Shown here piece after piece: positions 1 to 5,173 of a DNA stretch of 5,201 nucleotides. Made by a program: the position numbers and the translations under genes. The DNA comes from Methanomicrobiales archaeon (GTDB taxonomy: Archaea > Halobacteriota > Methanomicrobia > Methanomicrobiales > JACTUA01): positions 1 through 5,201 of the forward strand of contig JAJRCO010000150.1 in the NCBI GenBank assembly GCA_028678905.1. Direction: 5' to 3'. Positions within the stretch are counted from its first letter, which is position 1, and each line of letters starts with the position of its first letter. A model generated the notes under the pieces. That model was not told where the DNA came from, did not search any database, and saw only the letters and a program-made list of their open reading frames with translations.

Positions 1-255
1 ATTCCGAAGTAGTTCATGATCTTTGATCTCGTTCAGGCCTACCTGAAACACCAGTTTTTTCAACAATTCAGTAAACGATCCTTTTTCTGAAAGATTTGAG
101 TCCCGTAAGACTGGAAAGCCCCTTTCTCCAGTCCTCGTTCTCTCCCGGAATCACAAAGATACCTTTCAGTCCAGCCGAAAGGAGTGCGAAACATACCAGT
201 TATATTCAAAGAGTATGCAGTAAAAGGAGAGATTGAACCCGTTTAGCGGAACTAC
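1..255 (-). other. No confident gene; possible decayed coding remnant running off the left edge
   Basis: No frame here gives a complete, well-started gene on either strand. On the minus strand one frame is open from about 150 to the window edge and ends with a protein-like stretch (TELLKKLVFQVGLNEIKDHE). An adjacent frame is open from about 203 to 87 and contains LKGIFVIPGENEDWRKG. Joining the two near 118-125 by a 1-2 base shift would give one continuous protein-like sequence, which is how a gene inactivated by a frameshift looks. Neither piece has a convincing start codon with a ribosome binding site. The plus strand is closed by stops in all three frames within the first 30 bases, so no plus-strand gene enters from the left. 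This is a weak inference; the pieces could be chance open frames. Confidence 0.25.
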
Positions 256-441
256 TTAGGGAAGTGATTCCGATCGAAGAGGGTGTGCGGACCGGAAGCT
301 CTTCACCTCTTTCATCTGCTGGAGAACATCCCTAATACCGGTTTCAAAATTCATCGCATCCACCCAAACCTCAAAAAATTCCAGGGATGGTTCCCCGGAA
401 GATTCTGGACGGTGTTGCGGTCCATCAGTTACGAGTTTCAT
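256..441 (-). CDS. Weak 61-residue ORF, unrecognised; possibly the remains of a third gene after the proteasome-like pair
   Basis: I do not recognise this protein. It would be 61 residues, soluble, without signal peptide or membrane helix, and with a plausible amino-acid mix (segments LEFFEVWVDAMNFETGIRDV and LQQMKEVKSF). It lies 44 bases downstream of the small gene ending at 486, on the same strand, so it could be the third member of that unit. The start is the problem. The ATG at 441 has no ribosome binding site at the usual distance, and an in-frame TAA sits four codons upstream. The strong AGGAGGT at 476-482 is 34 bases too far away. The frame directly behind that site has no ATG, GTG or TTG and ends in a TGA that overlaps the ATG at 441. 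A gene that lost its start and suffered a one-base shift would look like this, as would a chance ORF. Confidence 0.3.
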   Translation of the reverse strand: MKLVTDGPQHRPESSGEPSLEFFEVWVDAMNFETGIRDVLQQMKEVKSFRSAHPLRSESLP

Positions 442-475
442 ACGAAGAGCAGGTTACCCCGTTTTACCCGACGAT

Positions 476-482
476 ACCTCCT
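476..482 (-). promoter_or_regulatory. Orphan Shine-Dalgarno-like site AGGAGGT without a start codon
   Basis: Minus-strand AGGAGGT begins four bases after the TAA stop of the 61-residue gene. It is a near-perfect archaeal ribosome binding site, yet no ATG, GTG or TTG follows within 5-12 bases. The nearest ATG is at 441. It may be the relic of a third gene's translation start or a chance match. Confidence 0.35.
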
Positions 483-485
483 TTA

Positions 486-671
486 TTATTTTTTAATCAG
501 ACATTTACGGAGCTTTTCCGTCAATAATTCTTCAAACCTGGTAGAATCCTTCATCGCTTCCTCTCGTTTTTTCTTCTCAATGGTGCCGGGGAAGAATTTT
601 TTCTCTAATTCTGATTCAATCCGGATGTCCTCAATCTTTTCTGGAAGTCTTTTTGTCTTTTCATCCTTCAT
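486..671 (-). CDS. Small, highly charged 61-residue protein, translationally coupled to the proteasome-like gene
   Basis: I do not recognise this protein and assign no function. It is dominated by Lys and Glu, with no signal peptide or membrane segment and a single Cys near the C-terminus. Most of it could form helices (ELEKKFFPGTIEKKKREEAM, then RFEELLTEKLRKCLIKK), with a Pro-Gly break near residue 29. The start at 671 is chosen over the longer reading from 752. The ATG at 671 is preceded by AGGAGGGGATC at 676-686, nearly identical to the archaeal consensus, while the longer form lacks such a site and would overlap the upstream gene by 92 bases. With the 671 start the overlap is 11 bases (661-671), typical of translational coupling. 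The arrangement suggests the two proteins are made together and may interact; that is inference. It could also simply be a short independent protein. Confidence 0.65.
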   Translation of the reverse strand: MKDEKTKRLPEKIEDIRIESELEKKFFPGTIEKKKREEAMKDSTRFEELLTEKLRKCLIKK

Positions 672-1983
672 GAAAGATCCCCTCCTTCGGTGGCATCCGA
701 TGGATTGGATTGAGTGCATCGGAATAGTACTGTTTCTTTTTAATCCAGACAAATCCGTCTTTCTTTGAGATGACTGCTACGTCAACCGGTCCTCCCACGG
801 TCTCTGCCTGCAGGGACACTCTGCGTTTTAACGAGGTGATGTTTACCAGTGATTCCGCCATCGCCGCTAACTCACTTTTCGGGAGGGCAACCACCACGTT
901 AATGATAGGCAAAAAATTTGACATGCGGTAATTATTGAGCTCGTCGTTCAAATTTTTCATAATTTCATCCGTATTTACCCGAAATGTGGTTTTATATCTG
1001 GATTTCATATCATCCGAGAGCTCTTCGATGCTGTCGATCATCGCTTCCGGGTAGGTATAGAGTGTCGTTGCGATGCTATGGAGAAAGGCTTCCTGGAAGT
1101 CTGAATCTATCCCGGAAAGAAAGATGTCCACCATCTCATGCTGGGCAAAAGGAACAATTTCAGCTCCATTTTTAAAACTGATTTTTATATTCCTTTTTTC
1201 CGTGTATTTCAATTTCTTGTTCAGCCTTCCTTCAATCCAGTAACTGACCAGGGAAGGGAAGATGTCTTTTTCCCCGAATCCGACGACGACCACACCGGAA
1301 AAATCCTGCGAGAGAGGATCGAGAGAGCCCGCGGATTTCACGAAAAATAGAGCGGCAATGGATTTCAGCTGTGTCACCGAGTTTTCACTCAGAGGCAATG
1401 TTTCGAATACATCCAAAATGACTTGAGTCATCTTTCCATCATAAGTACTTCGCAGCCGGGTGAGATCTTCTTCGATCATGGAAGCTGCGTAGGGTGCAGC
1501 AAGGAGATCGTCATAAAGTCCCTGAATGGTGGATGCGGGAACCTTCATCACATCCTCTTCTGTGATCCCTTTGGACGTTTTTACCAGGTCGCTCGCGTTC
1601 TGCATGATCGCCTGTTTGATGGAAAGGAAATAGTGGTAGGCATTGGTGATGAAATAATTCTCTTCGCCATCCGCAGGAACCAGGTCTTCCTCGTTGGCAA
1701 GAAAATCAATAAAATTTTTCGCGTAATCCTCCGTTGTGGCAAGGATCAGATTTTGAATTTTTTTCTGGTAGGAAGTCAAGATAATCTCCCAGGGGATCCC
1801 CATGAAGCTCGCATAATTGAAGATCATGAAACAAAGAGAATGGGCAGGAGACAGTTCGAAGATTTTGTTCGCAGAAGTGAATATCTTTTGAGGGCTTCCC
1901 ATCTGTCCCCCCATGAGACTGACCGCACTATCAGCAGCGATAGCAATGGACTCCCGGTTCATGATCACGATTTCCGCTGTCAT
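661..1983 (-). CDS. Proteasome/HslV-like Ntn-hydrolase-fold protein, uncharacterised family, 440 residues
   Basis: The first 70 residues resemble proteasome beta and HslV subunits: Thr directly after the initiator Met, a strand TAEIVIMN, then IAIAADSAVSL with Asp at position 17 counted from that Thr, then NKIFELS, which parallels the KKLFQI stretch holding the catalytic Lys33 of proteasomes. In known family members the N-terminal Thr is nucleophile after Met removal and Asp17 and Lys33 assist. A long helical section (about 65-215) follows, a second strand pair GVVVVGFGEK (about 230-239), more helices, and a C-terminal segment around AETVGGPVDVAVISKKDGFV (about 393-412). At 440 residues it is about twice the size of HslV or a beta subunit. 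There is no signal peptide or membrane helix, so it is probably cytosolic. The ATG at 1983 is preferred over the GTG at 1986 because AAGGTG (1990-1995) lies six bases before it but only three before the GTG. I recall similar unannotated bacterial proteins beginning MTAE. Protease activity is inference; no proteasome chaperone or ATPase gene is adjacent. Confidence 0.8.
   Translation of the reverse strand: MTAEIVIMNRESIAIAADSAVSLMGGQMGSPQKIFTSANKIFELSPAHSLCFMIFNYASFMGIPWEIILTSYQKKIQNLILATTEDYAKNFIDFLANEEDLVPADGEENYFITNAYHYFLSIKQAIMQNASDLVKTSKGITEEDVMKVPASTIQGLYDDLLAAPYAASMIEEDLTRLRSTYDGKMTQVILDVFETLPLSENSVTQLKSIAALFFVKSAGSLDPLSQDFSGVVVVGFGEKDIFPSLVSYWIEGRLNKKLKYTEKRNIKISFKNGAEIVPFAQHEMVDIFLSGIDSDFQEAFLHSIATTLYTYPEAMIDSIEELSDDMKSRYKTTFRVNTDEIMKNLNDELNNYRMSNFLPIINVVVALPKSELAAMAESLVNITSLKRRVSLQAETVGGPVDVAVISKKDGFVWIKKKQYYSDALNPIHRMPPKEGIFHEG
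676..686 (-). promoter_or_regulatory. Ribosome binding site of the coupled small gene
   Basis: Minus-strand AGGAGGGGATC lies within the final codons of the proteasome-like gene, with GGAGG nine bases before the ATG at 671. It matches the archaeal anti-Shine-Dalgarno complement (AGGAGGTGATC) at all but one base and decides the start of the 61-residue gene. Confidence 0.75.
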
Positions 1984-2030
1984 CACTTACACCTTGAAAT
2001 TATATGCAATTACAGCACGAATTAATAAAG
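1984..2030 (-). promoter_or_regulatory. Candidate promoter and ribosome binding site of the proteasome-like gene
   Basis: On the minus strand a TATA-like TTTATTAAT lies at 2021-2029. A start about 26 bases downstream would fall near 1999, giving a leader of about 15 bases that still includes AAGGTG at 1990-1995. A second AT-rich element, CATATAA (about 2000-2006), is too close to the start codon to drive a transcript carrying the ribosome binding site. Confidence 0.4.
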
Positions 2031-2114
2031 GATTGTGAGCCGTAGATCAGAACCTCCATTTTTTCGGGGCGATATTTTCATAAAGAAGAACGATATTCTG
2101 TTAGCCACTGAGCG

Positions 2115-2128
2115 ATTCATCGATGAAT
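2115..2128. promoter_or_regulatory. 14-bp perfect palindrome, candidate operator in the divergent promoter region
   Basis: ATTCATCGATGAAT reads identically on both strands. It lies between the divergently transcribed proteasome-like gene and the permease, about 80 bases before the permease ATG. It sits just upstream of an AT-rich stretch (TTCAAAAATTTG, about 2133-2144) that could act as the permease TATA element. Position and symmetry suit a dimeric regulator, but no regulator is encoded in the window. Confidence 0.35.
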
Positions 2129-2205
2129 AGGGTTCAAAAATTTGATGACATAATCGTCAGGCGGAAATCTTGTGACGGATGTAGTGAAGTTCATGCAGGA
2201 ATCAC

Positions 2206-3517
2206 ATGGCTGAATTGAACCGCTCGCTGGGTTTCTGGGGAGCCGCGGGAATAGGCATCGGTGCGATTATTGGCACCGGAATTTTTGTGCTTATCGGGGT
2301 TGCATCGGGGATCGCCGGGCCGGCAGTAATCCTTTCATTCATCATTGCCGGTTTTGTCGCCCTTCTCACCGGACTTTCTACTGCTGAACTGTCCTCGTTC
2401 ATCCATGAAGCAGGCGGGAGCTATATTTACACCACAAAAAGCGTTTGGAGCATTTCCGGGGTTCGTGGTCGGCTGGATGAAATCTTTCGATTATATCGTT
2501 GGTGCGAGCGCAGTAAGCGTTGGATTCGCCGCCTATTTCTTCTATTTTATTGGTATCCCGGCAACGACGGGGACGCTCGTCCTTGTCGCCACTCTGTGGC
2601 CCCTTATTCTCATGCTGTTGAATCTTAAAGGAGTTAAGGAAGCATCCGGTGCCAACAATCTCCTTGTGGCCCTCAAAATCCTGGCGTTGCTGGTCTTTAT
2701 AGTCACCTGTGTATCCGCCCTGCTCGCCAGTGGAAATTATTCGAACTACCATCCATTCTTTCCTCATGGATTTTCCGGAGTAATGTCCGGAGCTGCCATC
2801 ATTTTTTTTGCCTTTATCGGATTCAACACCATTGCAACCATGGCAGAAGAGATTAAAGATCCCGGAAAAATTGTGCCGAGAGCAATTTTATTTTCATTTG
2901 CTATCTGCACTCTCATTTACGTCGCTGTTTCTATTGTTGCCGTCGGTATGGTGAACTGGGAACTCCTCGGGACTTCGAATGCACCGCTGGAATTTGCGTT
3001 ACAGAATGCCACTGATAATATCTTCATCCTGGAATTTGTGGCAATATCTGCACTTTTTGCCACCACCTCGGTCATTATGGCCTCTATCATGGGCGGATCC
3101 AGGGCCCTTTTTGCCATGGCCCGCCAGGGTGTCCTCCCCAAAGTCCTGTCAACCATCTCTCATCAGAGTGTCCCGTTTTTCAGCATATTGTTATGCGGGG
3201 TCATCATCAGCGGAATTGTTCTCTTCACGGGTGGCAACCTTGACTGGCTTGCTTCCCTTTTTAATTTTGGAACCCTGCTCACCTTCTTTTTTATCAACCT
3301 CAGTCTGCTCCAACTCCGGAAGACCATGCCTGAGGTGAAACGCGGCTTTACAGTTCCTTTGTACCCCTATACTCCTGTTTTCGCTCTGATCAGTTGTATC
3401 ATCCTCGCATTTTATCTGAATGTCAATGCAGTGATAACTGCCTGTATCTTTCTGGGTGTAGGAATTGTGGTCTATTATCTCAATGAAAAAAGAAAACCCT
3501 CCCAAAACCCATCATAA
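2206..3517 (+). pseudogene. APC-family amino acid permease, interrupted by a single +1 frameshift
   Basis: With one surplus A removed the reading frame gives 436 residues, normal for APC-superfamily (2.A.3) amino acid/polyamine transporters, which move substrates across the cytoplasmic membrane. About twelve membrane helices are visible. Helix 1 carries the glycine-rich unwound motif GIGIGAIIGTGIF (about 15-27) that binds the substrate backbone in this family. After helix 2 comes EAGGSYIYTTKAFG (68-81), a family hallmark, then the helix 3 region GWMKSFDYIVGASAVSVGF. FFAFIGFNTIATMAEEIKDP (200-219) is the classic helix 6 motif, and GGSRALFAMARQGVLP (296-311) the helix 8 loop. The ATG at 2206 has AGGA five bases upstream. 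The break is between residues 78 and 79: the upstream frame would stop at 2628 (140 residues), while the rest of the permease runs intact in another frame to 3517. Substrate is not predictable; cationic or polyamine-type transporters look closest. Apart from this break nothing is degraded, so the gene may be functional if the extra base is a sequencing error. Confidence 0.85.
2436..2440 (+). other. Frameshift site: A5 run in the permease gene
   Basis: The bases read ACC ACA AAA A GCG TTT. With four As instead of five the protein continues TTK-AFGAFPG, exactly as APC permeases do at this point; with five As it changes to TTK-SVWSISG. A homopolymer length error, a real slip mutation, or programmed +1 shifting would all fit. 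The first is the most common cause. Confidence 0.85.
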
Positions 3518-3799
3518 GAGAATTTGAACTTGTTCAGGTCTCCACCTCATCGATTTCCTGTGGCGATCAGAAACAGCAGTAACATCCCAGAGATTTATCA
3601 GGAATTCCATAATCCGGGTTCATAGTAGGTGTGAGATGATCAGCACGCAGATAAATCTGAGGAGGGATAGGCATAGATAGAAAGTGTGGGGTATACCATC
3701 CTGGTCTGTTACGATCCAACTGACAGTATTCTGCCATCATCGCAGAGATCGAAATCTTCGTTTATTTTTCCCGATTTCCCATAACTCCGAAAAAAATCG
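3518..3799. other. Intergenic stretch without a supported gene
   Basis: Between the permease and the lipoprotein gene I see no convincing coding region. There is a strong purine-rich site GAGGAGGGAT (3659-3668), but the first in-frame start behind it (GTG at 3684) is 18 bases away and gives only an unremarkable 44-residue frame that runs across the next gene's TATA box. No clear T-rich terminator follows the permease stop. Confidence 0.5.
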
Positions 3800-3843
3800 T
3801 TATTTACCATATGTATAAATAAAATCCTGTCCGAAATCTTTTT
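3800..3843 (+). promoter_or_regulatory. TATA promoter of the lipoprotein gene, predicted leaderless transcript
   Basis: TATAAATA at 3814-3821 is a textbook archaeal TATA box, preceded by an A-rich stretch (CGAAAAAAAT, 3788-3797) where TFB would bind. Counting about 26 bases from its centre puts the transcript start at or within a base or two of the ATG at 3844. No ribosome binding site is present before the ATG (the bases are CTTTTT), which agrees with a leaderless mRNA. The box is embedded in a 7-bp inverted repeat TTATTTA/TAAATAA (3800-3806 and 3816-3822, 9-base spacer). Confidence 0.7.
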
Positions 3844-4722
3844 ATGAAGATCGCATATCTGATGGCATTTCTCCTGCTCTGCGGAGCGGTCGCCGGAGGG
3901 TGCCTGAACATGGGGGCTGAGAAGCAGGCCAGTGCACCATCCGAGCTGGATTACTCGCGAAACGGGTACACGGTAGATGTGTACCCCACTATGACCCCGG
4001 ATCCTCATATCGCATCCCTTCCTATCGGTTCTGGAAGTGCAATCGACCAGAAACTGATCAAGACCGGATCAATCAGTCTGGAGGTCGGCAACGTACCGGC
4101 CATAGTGGACGCCCTGAATGGGATCGCGATTCGCCACGGAGGCTACCTCTCATCCTCCTCACTATCCGCAGCCACATCCGACCGGATGAGCGCCACGGTG
4201 GTTGTCCGGGTTCCCGGCGACGCCTTCGAGGGAGCGGTCACTGATATAAAGGCTATCGGTACCGTCCGTTCTGCGTCCCTCAATTCTCAGGATATTACGG
4301 AGGAGTATATAGATCTGCAGGCCCAGAAAACAGCTCTGCAGCTCCAGTTGAACCAGTACAACCGGATCATGGAGAAAGCAGAGAACGTGGAGGACATCCT
4401 GAAGATCCAGATAGAGATCGGGCGCACCCAGACCGAGCTCGATCGTCTGGAAGGCCGCCTTCGCTACCTAGATAACCGGGTGGATCTGGCCACCATCACC
4501 GTCTATCTCCAGGAGCCGGCCCCGATCGGTGGCGACACCGGCCATGATTTCGTCTCCGTGATCAACAGCGGTATCCAAGGATTCCTGGGCATGATCGATA
4601 CCCTCTTTATTGCCTTCCTCACCTTCCTCCCCCTGGTCATCCTGGGAGGAATCGGGTATGGGATCTATCGCTGGAGAAAAGCAAAGAAAGAGACACCGGT
4701 TGCCATACCAGAGAAAAAATAA
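3844..4722 (+). CDS. DUF4349-type membrane-anchored lipoprotein, 292 residues
   Basis: The N-terminus is a lipoprotein signal: MK, a hydrophobic run, then AVAGGC with Cys20 as the probable lipidated residue. A short low-complexity linker follows (about 21-65). Residues 68-224 match the DUF4349 pattern: LIKTGSISLEVGNV, then HGGYLSSSSLS, the strand SATVVVRVPGDAFEGAV, VRSASLNSQDITEEYIDLQA, a helical coiled-coil stretch (about 151-209, ending RLEGRLRYLDNRVDLATITV), and the final strand VYLQEP. One transmembrane helix follows (about 249-276, FIAFLTFLPLVILGGIGYGI) with a positive RWRKAKK tail inside. The domain therefore faces outward, tethered at both ends. The family is widespread in bacteria and archaea and has no established function. 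The start is set by the signal peptide and the leaderless promoter. It is a monocistronic gene by appearance. Third codon positions look richer in G and C than in the permease or proteasome-like genes. Confidence 0.9.
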   Translation: MKIAYLMAFLLLCGAVAGGCLNMGAEKQASAPSELDYSRNGYTVDVYPTMTPDPHIASLPIGSGSAIDQKLIKTGSISLEVGNVPAIVDALNGIAIRHGGYLSSSSLSAATSDRMSATVVVRVPGDAFEGAVTDIKAIGTVRSASLNSQDITEEYIDLQAQKTALQLQLNQYNRIMEKAENVEDILKIQIEIGRTQTELDRLEGRLRYLDNRVDLATITVYLQEPAPIGGDTGHDFVSVINSGIQGFLGMIDTLFIAFLTFLPLVILGGIGYGIYRWRKAKKETPVAIPEKK

Positions 4723-4724
4723 CC

Positions 4725-4729
4725 TTTTT
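4725..4729 (+). terminator. Possible short T-tract terminator after the lipoprotein gene
   Basis: Five consecutive T bases follow two bases after the TAA stop. Archaeal termination often uses such T-runs without a hairpin, but five is short. Another T-run lies at about 4821-4825. Confidence 0.25.
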
Positions 4730-4802
4730 CGACGTCCGAGTCTTTCCCAACATCGCAACAAATCCACCCAGAAAAAAGCCCATCAATCCTGGTGATCCAT
4801 GA

Positions 4803-4910
4803 ATGGCAGAACCTCCCGGTCTTTTTCATGTATTTTCTCCGATATTTGATCTCCTGACGTACCTAGGAATCCGTCCCTATGCACGTCGTCTGCACCCTTC
4901 CCGATTCTGA
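4803..4910 (+). CDS. Candidate 35-residue small protein, unrecognised
   Basis: The ATG at 4803 is preceded by GGTGATC (4791-4797) with a five-base spacer, a seven-base match to the archaeal ribosome binding consensus. The frame runs 35 codons to a TGA at 4908-4910. The product begins MAEPPGLFHVFSPIFDLLTY and ends in a basic tail (GIRPYARRLHPSRF). The middle is hydrophobic and could be a short amphipathic or membrane-associated helix. I know no family for it. An ATG at 4799 in another frame gives only 16 codons and sits too close to the site. Length alone makes chance plausible; the support is the ribosome binding site and the protein-like composition. Confidence 0.3.
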   Translation: MAEPPGLFHVFSPIFDLLTYLGIRPYARRLHPSRF

Positions 4911-4970
4911 TTCGTTCAATAGATTCCTGATCCGGACAACTACCATCCTAATGGGTGAAATATGATGTTA

Positions 4971-4992
4971 CGGGAAGATGTCCCGGCCGGGA
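4971..4992. repeat. Overlapping inverted repeats, alternative hairpins
   Basis: CGGGA (4971-4975), AGATG, TCCCG (4981-4985) forms a five-bp stem with a five-base loop. The second arm is also part of a 12-bp perfect palindrome TCCCGGCCGGGA (4981-4992). The two pairings exclude each other. An A6 run follows, not a T-run, so it does not look like a plus-strand terminator. The remaining bases from 4911 to 5100 show nothing else I can support. Confidence 0.3.
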
Positions 4993-5112
4993 AAAAAGGG
5001 AATTCCTGATTCTGTCTTCAGGTTCCAGCCATCGATATAATCCAAATCTGTCGAAGCGTAAATCCTGTTTTTTCACAAAATTCAGCGTGTTATTATTGGG
5101 ATTTACTTAGTC

Positions 5113-5137
5113 GATATATTTATTATAAAGATATATC
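5113..5137 (+). promoter_or_regulatory. TATA-type promoter of the gene starting at 5174, within an inverted repeat
   Basis: An unbroken AT-rich stretch, TATATTTATTATAAA (5115-5129), could place a transcript start at about 5145-5153, leaving a 20-30 base leader that contains the ribosome binding site at 5160-5166. It is bracketed by GATATAT (5113-5119) and ATATATC (5131-5137), a 7-bp perfect inverted repeat with an 11-base spacer. Confidence 0.5.
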
Positions 5138-5173
5138 CAACAGCCCCCTGCCTCTGTTTGAGGTGAGGTTTCT

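Noticed and set aside
672..752. Longer N-terminus for the small charged protein (88 residues)
   Set aside because: It would overlap the upstream gene by 92 bases and has no ribosome binding site, whereas the ATG at 671 has a near-perfect one.
283..768. Plus-strand 161-codon open frame
   Set aside because: It is antisense to the charged 61-residue gene and the end of the proteasome-like gene; its Phe/Arg/Ser-rich product is what an antisense frame of Lys/Glu-rich coding sequence gives, and it lacks a ribosome binding site.
1423..2025. Plus-strand 200-codon open frame opposite the proteasome-like gene
   Set aside because: It lies antisense to the best-supported minus-strand gene, has His/Arg-rich composition without family motifs, and lacks a start signal.
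2345..2440. Treating the second permease frame as a separate gene beginning at 2345
   Set aside because: Its first 32 residues do not resemble an APC permease; family similarity begins exactly at the A5 run, so it is the downstream part of one broken gene.
3684..3818. 44-codon frame from GTG 3684 behind GAGGAGGGAT
   Set aside because: The ribosome site is 18 bases away, the product is featureless, and the frame runs through the TATA box of the next gene.
3709..4008. Minus-strand 99-codon frame across the lipoprotein promoter and start
   Set aside because: It overlaps a strong TATA promoter and the lipoprotein signal peptide in antisense and has no supporting signals.
4962..5009. 15-codon frame MMLREDVPAGKKGNS with GGGTGA just before it
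   Set aside because: Too short to separate from chance, and the ribosome-site match is only partial.
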